NCBI GenBank assembly: GCA_041397625.1
Contig: JAWKWH010000005.1
Coordinates: 98,625 to 162,624, forward strand
DNA length: 64,000 nucleotides
Direction of reading: 5' to 3'
Source: JAWKWH01 sp041397625
Lineage (GTDB): Bacteria > Pseudomonadota > Alphaproteobacteria > Rhizobiales > Rhizobiaceae
The notes beneath the pieces were generated by a model. That model made no database searches, was not told the origin of the DNA, and saw only the letters and a list, made by a program, of their open reading frames with translations. Positions within the stretch are counted from its first letter, which is position 1. Each line of letters opens with the position of its first letter. Below are positions 8,402-17,928 of this stretch, in pieces. The position numbers and the translations under genes were made by a program.

Positions 8402-8502
8402 GCGAACGGAAAGCACAAGCACACCGTTGCGAATAGATACTCATGCGGCGCGCCGCCGGCGCCCGCCCTGCCAACACACTCTAACTCAGGGGGAATCGAC
8501 CG

Positions 8503-9507
<1,005 letters not shown>

Positions 9508-9621
9508 CGGCACGCGGCCGCCGGCCAGGGCTGATATCGAAATAGTTACCCGCCTCCATTGGCACTTTGCGCTATTGTGACCCACATTAGCCGCAGCAAG
9601 ACGGAGCGCGAGGAAACGACC

Positions 9622-10065
9622 ATGCGATACAGGAAGACGGACGAGGCGGTTGCCCGTCTGACGCCCGAACAATTCCGGGTCACGCAGAACAGCGGCACCG
9701 AACGCCCTTACACCGGCGAGTACGACAAGCATTTCGAGCCGGGTATCTATGTTGACGTCGTCTCGGGCGAGCCGCTGTTCGCTTCTTCTGCCAAGTTCAA
9801 CTCGGGCTGCGGATGGCCGGCTTTTTCCAAGCCGATCAACCAGGCAAATATCAACGAACTGCGTGATACGTCGCACGGCATGATCCGCATAGAGGTGCGA
9901 TCGACCCATGGCGACAGCCATTTGGGTCACGTGTTCAATGACGGTCCGCGGGAACAGGGCGGCCTTCGCTATTGCATCAATTCCGCCGCGCTGCGTTTCA
10001 TTGCGAAGGATGAGATGGAAGCCGAAGGTTATGGCGCCTATATCGACCAGGTGGAGGACGGATAA
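9622..10065 (+). CDS. msrB: Peptide-methionine (R)-S-oxide reductase, zinc-free type
   Basis: This 147-residue enzyme reduces the R epimer of methionine sulfoxide in proteins. SGCGWPAF, STHGDSHLGHVFNDGP and the catalytic cysteine in GLRYCINSAALRF (about residue 130) are conserved. The two CxxC zinc pairs of classical MsrB are missing: the first position reads YVDVVSGEP where CVVC is expected, and the second pair near DGPREQGG is also absent. The ATG at 9622 has a GAGGAAA ribosome site. It overlaps msrA by one base (TAATG), giving a coupled msrBA pair. Confidence 0.93.
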   Translation: MRYRKTDEAVARLTPEQFRVTQNSGTERPYTGEYDKHFEPGIYVDVVSGEPLFASSAKFNSGCGWPAFSKPINQANINELRDTSHGMIRIEVRSTHGDSHLGHVFNDGPREQGGLRYCINSAALRFIAKDEMEAEGYGAYIDQVEDG

Positions 10066-10574
10066 TGACCGAACAACGTGCTGTTTTGGCAGGCGGCTGC
10101 TTCTGGGGCATGCAGGACCTGATCCGCAAACTGCCGGGGGTCTCCCGAACCAGGGTTGGTTACACCGGTGGCGATGTGCCCAACGCAACCTATCGAAACC
10201 ACGGCACCCACGCCGAGGGTATCGAGATATGGTTCGACGGCGAAAAGACGAGCTACCGCGAACTGCTCGAGTTCTTCTTCCAGATTCATGATCCGACCAC
10301 CAGGAACCGGCAGGGCAACGATCTCGGGATGAGCTACCGGTCGGCAATCTATTATGTCGACGAGGAGCAGAAGCGCACGGCCGAGGACACGATCGCCGAC
10401 GTGGATGCTTCAGGCTTGTGGCCGGGCAAGGTCGTCACCGAGCTGGAGCCCGTCGGGGAGTTCTGGGAGGCCGAACCGGAGCACCAAGACTATCTTGAGC
10501 GCTACCCCAACGGGTATACCTGCCATTTCCCGAGGTCCGACTGGGTTCTGCCCAGACGGCAGGCTGCCGAATAG
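10065..10574 (+). CDS. msrA: Peptide-methionine (S)-S-oxide reductase
   Basis: This 169-residue enzyme reduces methionine-S-sulfoxide. The N-terminal GGCFWGMQDL motif (residues 10-19) carries the catalytic cysteine, and the family motifs GYTGGDVPNATYRNHGTHAE and FFFQIHDPTTRNRQGND follow. It is co-translated with msrB through a TAATG overlap. The next gene, selO, begins 41 bp downstream, so the three genes may form one oxidative-damage operon. Confidence 0.95.
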   Translation: MTEQRAVLAGGCFWGMQDLIRKLPGVSRTRVGYTGGDVPNATYRNHGTHAEGIEIWFDGEKTSYRELLEFFFQIHDPTTRNRQGNDLGMSYRSAIYYVDEEQKRTAEDTIADVDASGLWPGKVVTELEPVGEFWEAEPEHQDYLERYPNGYTCHFPRSDWVLPRRQAAE

Positions 10575-10615
10575 GGGTATCTCCAACTCAGCATCGCGCC
10601 GACCGACAGGTTCAC

Positions 10616-12091
10616 ATGCACCCACCTTCCTTCAATTTCGACAACAGCTACGCCCGCGAACTGGAAGGTTTCTATGTACCTTGGGAAGGGGCCCGAGTGC
10701 CGGCGCCGCGCATGTTGCGCCTCAACCGGGCGCTGGCCAGGGAACTGGGGCTCGACCCCGATGCGCTCGATACCGAGGCCGGCGCTGCAATGCTCGCCGG
10801 CATGAGCCGTCCAGAAGGCGCCGAGCCGCTGGCAATGGCCTATGCCGGGCACCAGTTCGGCGGCTTCTCGCCACAACTCGGCGACGGACGGGCGCTGCTC
10901 GTCGGCGAGGTGATCGACAGGGACGGCAGGCGCCGCGACATCCATCTGAAAGGCTCCGGCCGAACGCCGTTTTCGCGCGGCGGCGACGGCAAGGCGGTTC
11001 TGGGTCCGGTGTTGCGCGAATACGTGATCGGTGAGGCGATGCATGCGCTCGGCATCCCGACCACGCGGGCGCTTGCCGCCGTCACCACCGGCGAGGAGGT
11101 TATCCGCGACGGCTACAAGCCGGGCGCGGTCCTGGCTCGCGTGGCCAGTTCGCACCTGCGTGTCGGCACATTCCAGTTCTTCGCCGCCCGCGGGGAAACC
11201 GAGCGGGTCCGTCGCCTGGCAGACTACGCCATCGGCCGCCACTTTCCCGACCTGGCGGATAGGGATACGCGTTATCTGGGCCTGCTCGCCCGCGTACGCG
11301 ATACCCAGGCGGCATTGGTGGCGCGCTGGGTGCTGGTCGGTTTCGTCCACGGCGTCATGAATACCGACAACATGGCGATTTCCGGCGAAACGATCGACTA
11401 CGGACCCTGCGCCTTCATCGACAGCTACGATCCGAAGGCCGTGTTTTCTTCCATTGACCAGTTCGGACGCTATGCCTACGGCAACCAGCCGACGGTGGCG
11501 CAGTGGAACCTTGCCCGTTTCGCCGAGACGCTGCTTGATCTCATCAATCCGGACGACGGCGAAGATGCGGTTCGCCAGGCCACCGACGAGATCAACCGGT
11601 TCCCCGAAACCTATCAGGCCGAGTGGTTGAAGGGCATGCGCGCCAAGCTTGGCCTGTTGACGGAACAGCCGGACGATAACGACCTCGCCAACGCACTTTT
11701 CGCCGCGATGGAGGGAAAGGGCGTCGACTTCACCCTTTTCTTCCGCAGGCTTTCCGACCTGGTTCGCGGCAACCCGGCACCGGAGCGATCACTGTTTGCC
11801 GATCCGGCGGCGCTCGACGGCTGGCTTGAGCGCTACGAGCGCCGCCTGGCGGACGAAGACGTGCCCGCCGACGCGCGGGCCGGTGCGATGGACAGGATCA
11901 ATCCGCTCCATATACCGCGCAATCACAAGGTGGAGGAAGCGCTGGAGGCGGCACTTGCCGGCGACATGGCGCCCTTCGACCGCCTTCTTCAGGCCGTGAC
12001 CGCACCTTTCGAGGAGCGCGCCGGCCTTGAATCCTATGCCGAGCCCGCTCCGAAGGATTTCGGACCGTATACGACCTTCTGCGGGACATAG
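10616..12091 (+). CDS. selO: Protein adenylyltransferase SelO (YdiU/UPF0061 pseudokinase)
   Basis: This 491-residue SelO-family protein AMPylates serine, threonine or tyrosine of redox proteins using an inverted ATP-binding kinase fold. Visible signatures are YAGHQFGGFSPQLGDGRALL (about residues 76-95), TPFSRGGDGKAVLGPVLREY (about 118-137), HGVMNTDNMAISGETIDYGP (about 243-262) and the family's C-terminal YTTFCGT with its conserved cysteine. Length is typical. Its position behind msrBA fits the known role of SelO in oxidative-stress responses. Confidence 0.93.
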   Translation: MHPPSFNFDNSYARELEGFYVPWEGARVPAPRMLRLNRALARELGLDPDALDTEAGAAMLAGMSRPEGAEPLAMAYAGHQFGGFSPQLGDGRALLVGEVIDRDGRRRDIHLKGSGRTPFSRGGDGKAVLGPVLREYVIGEAMHALGIPTTRALAAVTTGEEVIRDGYKPGAVLARVASSHLRVGTFQFFAARGETERVRRLADYAIGRHFPDLADRDTRYLGLLARVRDTQAALVARWVLVGFVHGVMNTDNMAISGETIDYGPCAFIDSYDPKAVFSSIDQFGRYAYGNQPTVAQWNLARFAETLLDLINPDDGEDAVRQATDEINRFPETYQAEWLKGMRAKLGLLTEQPDDNDLANALFAAMEGKGVDFTLFFRRLSDLVRGNPAPERSLFADPAALDGWLERYERRLADEDVPADARAGAMDRINPLHIPRNHKVEEALEAALAGDMAPFDRLLQAVTAPFEERAGLESYAEPAPKDFGPYTTFCGT

Positions 12092-12170
12092 CCGATCATC
12101 ACCGCCAAGGTTGCCGCCATCATGACCATCATCAACTTCCGCAATTTCGCCGGCCGAACGGATGGGCGGC

Positions 12171-12742
12171 TCAGCGGCGGGGTACATAGTTGGTGACGAA
12201 GTCGACGACCTTTTCCTCCGATAGCTCGCTTGGTCTTAGAGCGGTTCATCTTTAGATGGCAGCGGTTTGATGGCAGGGATTTTTCGTACCGGCAAGGAGA
12301 ATACCGCAGCATGATGTGATCATCATGCGAGGATTTCGACACAGCCGGCGCGGAAAAGGCCGCCAAGTCAGGAGAAGTCAAGGCGTTGAATTCACATTGC
12401 AAACCGCAATCGTTTCAACTTGGTCTTGTCGCGCCCCGGCGGTATCGTGGACGGCTCACGGTATTCATACCGCATCGCCTTTCGTGCCTCACCGGGACAC
12501 GAAATACCGGCGTTCAAACGATTCCGGCTAAAGATGAACCGCTCTAGGATGGCCTTACCACCGTTCGGCAGATAGAGGTTGAAACTGACATGGTCGTTGC
12601 TGCCCAGTTCCTCGGCGTAAAGGGTCATGCGCCTGCCGTCCTCCGAGACGGTGAGCGTGGTGCCGTATCTGCGGCCGTCATAAGGCCCCGTGCTGTAACC
12701 GGCCGGAAGGAGGCACGGTTTCGGCAGGATCGTTTCCAACAT
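12171..12742 (-). pseudogene. Small conserved-type hypothetical gene split by the MITE insertion
   Basis: The 5' part (12742 to 12545) encodes MLETILPKPCLLPAGYSTGP and onward to YLPNGGKAIL, with a GGAGGA ribosome site 5 nt before the ATG. The 3' part (12236 to 12171) encodes RPSELSEEKVVDFVTNYVPRR and a stop. Removing the 306-bp element plus one TA copy joins the two parts in frame as an 87-residue protein. In the present sequence the frame instead reads into the element and stops near 12392, replacing the last 21 residues with an unrelated tail. I infer a DUF-type small protein; the function is unknown. It lies between selO and the antiporter. Confidence 0.8.
12239..12544. mobile_element. 306-bp MITE-like element with 17-bp perfect inverted repeats and TA target duplication
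   Basis: GAGCGGTTCATCTTTAG at 12239-12255 is repeated as its exact reverse complement at 12528-12544. TA flanks both ends (12237-12238 and 12545-12546), extending the repeat to 19 bp. No transposase-sized open frame fits inside. TA duplication and short inverted repeats suggest mobilisation by an IS630/Tc1-mariner-type transposase supplied elsewhere. Insertion is proven in effect because excision restores the reading frame of the disrupted gene. A degenerate copy of one end lies at 281-299. Confidence 0.85.
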
Positions 12743-12813
12743 GTCCTCCGTCGGTTGGGCGACATTGTCCGGCGAGGATCGCGCGGCGGAACGACATTCG
12801 CAAGCGCCCCGAC

Positions 12814-14028
12814 ATGCTGACCTCTTCCCTGATCCTTATCGTCCTGATGGCCTTCTTCGCCTACTCGCTATTCAGCGCCGGCATTGCCCGCACTGTCCTG
12901 ACGTTGCCGATCCTGTTCGTGGCTTTCGGCTATATGATGTCCGAACCGCTCGGCAACGCCGCCGATCCCGCATTGCTGCACGAGGGCAAGCGCCTGCTCG
13001 CCGAGGTCACCTTGATCCTCGTGCTGTTTTCTGACGCCAGCCACGTGCGGTTCATGCGCATACGCAGGACCTGGCAGATACCCGCCCGCATGCTGGTTAT
13101 CGGCATGCCGCTCACGATCGCCCTCGGCACGGCGGCCGCCTATTGGCTCAACCCTGAATCCGGCCTTGCCATGGCGCTTCTGACCGCCTCCGTACTGACG
13201 CCGACCGACGCGGCACTCGGCCAGCCGGTGGTTTCAAACCCGGAAGTGCCCTCGCGACTCAGCCAGTCGATCAACGTGGAAAGCGGGCTCAACGACGGCC
13301 TCGCCCTGCCCTTCGTTCTGCTCGGCGCCATCCTGGCGTCGGCCGGCGCGGGCCGGGCGGAAACCGACGGTCTGGCGGTCTCCGCAATCATGCAGATCGT
13401 TCTCGGGCCCCTCGCCGGTATCGTCGTCGGTTGGGGAGCGGCGCGCACCATGGACTGGGCGCAGAACCGAAATCTGACGGCGGAGGCCGCCGGCGGCATC
13501 GTTTTCCTCAGCACCGCGTTCGCCGCCTACATCCTGTCGACCGCCATCGGCGGCAACGGGTTCATAGCCGCTTTCGTGGCGGGCATGGTTTTCGGCAACA
13601 CCTACCGTCATGACATCCATTTCGTCTCGGAGTTCATGGAAGGCGTCGGCCAGCTGCTTACCATGGCATCCTTCCTGGTCTTCGGCGCCTTCCTGCTTCC
13701 CGACGGGATCGCCCATGTCACGCCCCGCACCGTGATCCTCGCGCTCCTGTTCCTGACCGTTGTGCGCATGGCGCCGATCTTCCTGTCGCTCGCAGGCTCC
13801 GGCCTGCCACCCATCGAGAAGCTGTTTCTCGGCTGGTTCGGTCCACGCGGCCTCGCCTCGGTGCTGTTCACCCTGATCATGATGGATGAGTTCGAACTCC
13901 CTAACGAGCAGGAACTGCTCTCTTGCGTGTCGATGACCGTCGCCCTGTCCGTCCTTGTGCATGGCTTGTCGGCTACGCCGCTCGCCCGCCGCATCGGCCG
14001 TTCGACAGGTCGGGATCGGGCAGGATAG
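12814..14028 (+). CDS. Cation/proton antiporter (CPA1 Na+/H+ exchanger family)
   Basis: This 404-residue polytopic membrane protein begins MLTSSLILIVLMAFFAYSLF and has about 11-12 hydrophobic segments. CPA1-type motifs are visible: ASVLTPTDAALGQPVVSN (about residues 128-145) and SINVESGLNDGLALPFVLLG (about 151-170), the latter with the ND ion-binding pair. FGPRGLASVLFTLI near residue 347 is also family-typical. It probably exchanges Na+ or K+ for H+ at the inner membrane. No convincing ribosome site precedes the ATG. It is transcribed divergently from the disrupted small gene, 71 bp away. Confidence 0.85.
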   Translation: MLTSSLILIVLMAFFAYSLFSAGIARTVLTLPILFVAFGYMMSEPLGNAADPALLHEGKRLLAEVTLILVLFSDASHVRFMRIRRTWQIPARMLVIGMPLTIALGTAAAYWLNPESGLAMALLTASVLTPTDAALGQPVVSNPEVPSRLSQSINVESGLNDGLALPFVLLGAILASAGAGRAETDGLAVSAIMQIVLGPLAGIVVGWGAARTMDWAQNRNLTAEAAGGIVFLSTAFAAYILSTAIGGNGFIAAFVAGMVFGNTYRHDIHFVSEFMEGVGQLLTMASFLVFGAFLLPDGIAHVTPRTVILALLFLTVVRMAPIFLSLAGSGLPPIEKLFLGWFGPRGLASVLFTLIMMDEFELPNEQELLSCVSMTVALSVLVHGLSATPLARRIGRSTGRDRAG

Positions 14029-14197
14029 CGCCGGATCGACTTATTCGCGGTAGCGATCGTAACTGGATCCGCCTTGGATCGGGGTCCGGCGCGGCTTTCC
14101 GCACGCACGGCACGTGACCCACAACCGGCATGTGGGATAGCGCCGACAACCGTCGCCGGCATCGGTAATTAACTCATTGCTTACATATGCTTAGCAA

Positions 14198-14211
14198 GAT
14201 TGTTGACAATC
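14198..14211 (+). promoter_or_regulatory. GntR/FCD operator upstream of the NMT1-type importer operon
   Basis: GATTGT-TG-ACAATC is a perfect inverted repeat and the same ATTGTTGACAAT core is found at 21546-21557, 27216-27227 and 27252-27263. A possible promoter follows: TTGCCA 14215-14220, 17-bp spacer, TAGGTT 14238-14243. The leader starts with TTGAGTAGAAGCG (14249-14261), also present at the start of the 21.5-kb transcript. The remainder of 14029-14446 shows only a 6-bp CCCACA/TGTGGG stem at 14118-14136. Confidence 0.65.
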
Positions 14212-14446
14212 CGCTTGCCATTTGGGGCGGATTGGTGTAGGTTCCAAATTGAGTAGAAGCGAACTTAGCGCTGACGGCGCTCTGGTAATTGCTCTCCGTT
14301 GTCCTGAGAACCGGGAGAGAGGGGACAATGCTTCGCTCACCAAACCCAAAACATATGTCATTCGTCGGCATGGGCTCGATCGCGAGCAGGTATGTGCGCC
14401 GCACTTATCCTGCGCTTTCGGCTGTGCCGGGAAATGGAGGAGAATG

Positions 14447-15430
14447 ATGAAACGCTTGCTGACCGCGGCCGTCGCCGCGTTGACGATCACCGCGCCGGCT
14501 GCCGCTGCCGACCAGGTGAAATTCCAGCTCGACTGGCTGCCGGGTGGCGAGAAGGCGCCCATCTTCGTTTGCATGGAACGCGGTTTCTGCGCCGACGCCG
14601 GCCTTGAAGTGACGATTGAATCGGGCCGTGGTTCATCGGAAGCGCTGACCAAGCTGGCGACCGGCATTTCCGATATCGGCATTTCGGGCATCGGCGCGCT
14701 GATGGCCGCCCGCGCCACCGAAAACATCGCGGTAACCGCTGTGATGTCCGTCTTCAACAAGGGCCCGCACGCCTTCTTCACCATCGAGGGCAACGGAATT
14801 TCCAAGTTCGCGGACGTGGGCGGCCGCAGCATCGCCACTTCGCCGTTCACCTCGTCCAACATCTACCTGCCGCTGGTGCTGGCCGACAACGGCTTGTCGG
14901 AAGACAGCATCAAGGTCACCAAGGCCGATCCCGGCGCTCTCGGGCCGATGCTGGTAACCGGGCAGGTCGACGCGATCATCGCGTGGGTTACCGACGTGTC
15001 GCGCTACACCGGCCAGGCCACCGAGGCCGGCAAGGAACTGATCGTGCTGCCGTGGTCGGAAGCCGGTCTCGACATGTATTCGACGTCCGTCGTTGCCTCC
15101 GACAAGTTCCTGACCGAGCGCCCCGACGTGGCTCGCCGCTTCGTGGCCGCGTTCATGAAATCGATCGAATACTGCCGCGAGAACCCCGATGACGCCGCTC
15201 AGGCGGTGGTCGACGCGGTGCCGGAAATCGACGCCAAGAGTGCGCGCGGATCGCTTGCCGACGCGTTGGTGTTGATGTTCAACGAAGTGACGGAGCAATA
15301 TCCGCTAGGTAGCTTCGATCCGGAGCGGCTGGCCGCCACCTGGAAGCGCGTCGCCGCCGCCCAGGAGCTCGACGAGAGCGCCGTCAACCCGGAAGACGTC
15401 GTCGATCGCAGCTTCATGCCGGGATCCTGA
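14447..15430 (+). CDS. NMT1/THI5-like ABC transporter substrate-binding protein
   Basis: This 327-residue periplasmic binding protein has a Sec signal (MKRLLTAAVAALTITAPAAA, cleavage near ADQ). The mature N-terminus VKFQLDWLPGGEKAPIFVCM matches the NMT1/SsuA/TauA-like family, which binds pyrimidines, sulfonates and aromatic acids. GISDIGISGIGALMAARA is the ligand-cleft motif. Two ATGs lie at 14444 and 14447; I chose the second because GGAGG ends 6 nt upstream. It starts an SBP-ATPase-permease operon controlled by the same operator as the UbiD catabolic genes, so its ligand is probably their substrate. Confidence 0.88.
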   Translation: MKRLLTAAVAALTITAPAAAADQVKFQLDWLPGGEKAPIFVCMERGFCADAGLEVTIESGRGSSEALTKLATGISDIGISGIGALMAARATENIAVTAVMSVFNKGPHAFFTIEGNGISKFADVGGRSIATSPFTSSNIYLPLVLADNGLSEDSIKVTKADPGALGPMLVTGQVDAIIAWVTDVSRYTGQATEAGKELIVLPWSEAGLDMYSTSVVASDKFLTERPDVARRFVAAFMKSIEYCRENPDDAAQAVVDAVPEIDAKSARGSLADALVLMFNEVTEQYPLGSFDPERLAATWKRVAAAQELDESAVNPEDVVDRSFMPGS

Positions 15431-15432
15431 AC

Positions 15433-16224
15433 ATGACTGCCGCAACCCGAAACCAGACCGCGATCAGATTTGCCGGCGCCGGCATCACTTTCGACACGGC
15501 GTCCGGTCCCCTGGTTGCGCTGAAGGACGTTGATCTTTCCATCGACGATCATGAGTTCGTTGCGATCCTCGGACCATCGGGTTGTGGCAAGTCCACGCTG
15601 ATGCGGCTCGTCGCCGGGCTCCTGAGACCCACCGAGGGCACCGTGGAGGTGAACGGCCAGAAAGTCGTCCAGCCGCGCGACAATATCGGCATCGTGTTCC
15701 AGAAGCCGACCTTGCTGCCGTGGGCAACGCTGGAAGACAACGTCGTTTTCCCGATGAAGCACAAATACGGCAAGGTAACCGCCAGGCAGCGCCAGCGCGC
15801 CCACGAACTGCTCGACATGGTCGGGCTGGCAAAGCTGGAGAAAAGGCGCCCCGGCCGTCTTTCAGGGGGCATGCAACAGCGCGTGGGCATTGCGCGCGCG
15901 CTGTTGCACGATCCGGACATCCTGCTCATGGACGAACCGTTTTCGGCGCTGGACGCGCTGACGCGCGAGGAAATGGGTTTCGAACTGCTGAACATATGGC
16001 AGGAGACGCGCAAGACCGTGATGTTCATCACCCACTCGATCGCCGAGGCAGTACTGCTGTCCGACCGGGTGATCGTCATGAGCCGCGGGCCGGGAGCGAA
16101 AGTTGCCGAGGATCTCAAGGTGCCGGCCGGTCGGCCGCGACACGGCGAATCCATGCGCTCTTCCGACATGCAGGACCTTACCGCCCATCTGCGTGACATC
16201 CTCATGAAAAAGGAGGCGGCTTGA
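15433..16224 (+). CDS. ABC transporter ATP-binding protein (SsuB/TauB type)
   Basis: This 263-residue ATPase has Walker A GPSGCGKST (about residues 48-56), Q-loop VFQKPTLLPWATLEDNV, signature LSGGMQQRVGIARALLHDP (about 141-159) and Walker B ILLMDEPFSALDALTREEM. It starts 2 bp after the binding-protein stop. The permease gene's conserved part begins immediately downstream. This is the family that energises NMT1-type importers. Confidence 0.92.
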   Translation: MTAATRNQTAIRFAGAGITFDTASGPLVALKDVDLSIDDHEFVAILGPSGCGKSTLMRLVAGLLRPTEGTVEVNGQKVVQPRDNIGIVFQKPTLLPWATLEDNVVFPMKHKYGKVTARQRQRAHELLDMVGLAKLEKRRPGRLSGGMQQRVGIARALLHDPDILLMDEPFSALDALTREEMGFELLNIWQETRKTVMFITHSIAEAVLLSDRVIVMSRGPGAKVAEDLKVPAGRPRHGESMRSSDMQDLTAHLRDILMKKEAA

Positions 16225-16226
16225 CC

Positions 16227-17009
16227 ATGGCCAGCGCTATCGATCGCATGAACCGGATCCCCGGCGGATTGCCGGCACTGACCTTCCTCATCATCCTCGT
16301 CATCTGGGAGGTCTCAACCAGGGTCCTCCAGATACCGTCCTTCCTGCTGCCCGCACCTTCGCGTATCGTCGAGGGTTTCGACGGTATAACCGTGGCGCGC
16401 TGGGCCGGCCATGTGTGGTCAACCTTCCGCGTGGCCATGACGGGCTATCTGACGGCCATCGCGGTCTCGCTGCCGCTGGCGATCATGCTTACGCGTTACA
16501 AGACCGTGTCGAGCAGCATCTATCCGCTGCTGGTCGTCATCCAGTCGACACCGATCGTCGCGGTGGCGCCGATCATCGTCGTCACGCTCGGTTCGGGTGA
16601 TCTGTCGCGGGTGCTGATCACCTTCCTGATTTCCTTCTTCCCGCTGGTCGTGTCGATGACCACCGGCCTGAAGGCAACGCCTGAAGAACTAATCGAGCTG
16701 TCGCACAGCCTCAGGGCGCCGCTGATCCGCGAGTTCACGCAGATCCGCATCCCCTTCGCCATTCCCTACATCTTCTCGGGCCTGAAAATCTCGGTGACGC
16801 TGTCGGTGATCGGCGCGGTGGTGGCGGAGTTCGTCGCCGCGGAAAAAGGCATCGGCTACTTCATCCAGTTCTCGACATCCCTGTTCAAGATCCCGCAGGC
16901 ATGGGCAGGCCTCGCGATATTGGTGTTGATGTCGCTGACATTGTTCCAGCTCATTTCCTTCATCCAGCGCCGCTTCTTCCCCTGGTCGTTGCCGCGCGAA
17001 ACGAAGTGA
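16227..17009 (+). CDS. ABC transporter permease (SsuC/TauC type)
   Basis: This 260-residue membrane protein begins MASAIDRMNRIPGGLPALTF and has about six transmembrane spans. The coupling loop is visible as ELSHSLRAPLIREFTQIRIP (about residues 156-175). The ATG at 16227 is preceded by AGGAGG at 16211-16216; an in-frame TTG at 16221 overlapping the ATPase stop is the alternative start. It completes the NMT1-type importer. Confidence 0.9.
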   Translation: MASAIDRMNRIPGGLPALTFLIILVIWEVSTRVLQIPSFLLPAPSRIVEGFDGITVARWAGHVWSTFRVAMTGYLTAIAVSLPLAIMLTRYKTVSSSIYPLLVVIQSTPIVAVAPIIVVTLGSGDLSRVLITFLISFFPLVVSMTTGLKATPEELIELSHSLRAPLIREFTQIRIPFAIPYIFSGLKISVTLSVIGAVVAEFVAAEKGIGYFIQFSTSLFKIPQAWAGLAILVLMSLTLFQLISFIQRRFFPWSLPRETK

Positions 17010-17334
17010 ACGGCTTTGTTATAGCCGATGCATAGGAAATCCTCACCGCTAAAGCCGGTGAGGATATTCGCGTCAAAGATGGGGCGATCGCCGGGACCGG
17101 CTCCATCGAGCGCGCCGGGCGGGAAGGTGGTCGATACTTCCGGTGTGATGGTTACCCCGGTTTGGCCAATACCACCACCATCTTTCCGATGTTTCTCAAG
17201 GCGATGCCGGCGGGCATGGACAGGCCGCCTACACCACCACCGGATGCGGCCGGTTCCAATCTCCTGCTGACACGGGCTCGGCGTCGATATTCAGATAGTA
17301 TCAATTCCGGGATTTGGTCGCCCGGCGGCGAAAC
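17010..17334. other. Convergent intergenic region with hairpins
   Basis: This 325-bp gap separates the permease from ubiX (opposite strand). ATCCTCACCG (17039-17048) pairs with CGGTGAGGAT (17056-17065) as a 10-bp stem with a 7-nt loop, and a smaller GGCT/AGCC stem precedes it. There is no T-run, so termination is possible but unproven. I see no gene in the rest. Confidence 0.5.
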
Positions 17335-17922
17335 CTATTCGCTGCGCACGCCCTGCCAGCGATGCGCCAGCCCGACATCGAGGTCGAAGAGATCGAGCAC
17401 GCGGCCGATCGTGTGGTCGACCATGTCGTCGAGGCTTTGCGGTTTTGCGTAGAAGGCGGGAACCGGCGGGTAGATGATGGCGCCGGCCTCGGTGACGGCG
17501 GTCATGTTGCGCAGATGGCCGAGATGTAATGGAGTTTCGCGCAACAAAAGCACCAGGCGCCGGCGTTCCTTCAGCGTCACATCGGCGGCGCGCGACAACA
17601 GGTTCGACGTGGTGCCGGTGGCGATCTCGGCCAGCGATTTGACCGAACATGGCGCGACGATCATGCCGAGCGTCTTGTAGCTGCCCGAGGCGCAGGCCGC
17701 GCCGATATCCTTGTTGGAGTGGCTGACGGTGGCAAGCGCCTCCAGATCCCTCAGCCCGAAATCGGTCTCCGCCGCCATCGTCACCCGTGCCGCATTGGAA
17801 ACGACCAGATGCGTTTCGACGCCGATCTCGCGCAGCACTTCCAGCGTCCGCTTGCCATAGACGACACCGGACGCGCCGGAAATACCGACGATGATCCTTG
17901 GTTTCGCCTTGCTGTTGCTCAC
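17335..17922 (-). CDS. ubiX: Flavin prenyltransferase UbiX/Pad1
   Basis: This 195-residue flavoprotein joins dimethylallyl phosphate to FMN to make prenylated FMN, the cofactor of UbiD decarboxylases. It begins MSNSKAKPRIIVGISGASGV; the FMN-binding GISGASGVVYG and the family motifs VAPCSVKSLAEIATGTTSNL and LVLLLRETPLHLGHLRNMTA are clear. It sits 6 bp downstream of ubiD in the same operon, so it serves that enzyme here, not only ubiquinone synthesis. It is the last gene of the amidohydrolase-amidohydrolase-ubiD-ubiX operon. Confidence 0.95.
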   Translation of the reverse strand: MSNSKAKPRIIVGISGASGVVYGKRTLEVLREIGVETHLVVSNAARVTMAAETDFGLRDLEALATVSHSNKDIGAACASGSYKTLGMIVAPCSVKSLAEIATGTTSNLLSRAADVTLKERRRLVLLLRETPLHLGHLRNMTAVTEAGAIIYPPVPAFYAKPQSLDDMVDHTIGRVLDLFDLDVGLAHRWQGVRSE

Positions 17923-17928
17923 AATCGT

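Noticed and set aside
12034..12402. 122-codon minus-strand frame over the selO end and the MITE
   Set aside because: It runs antisense through the SelO C-terminus and into the inserted element, with no recognisable domain.
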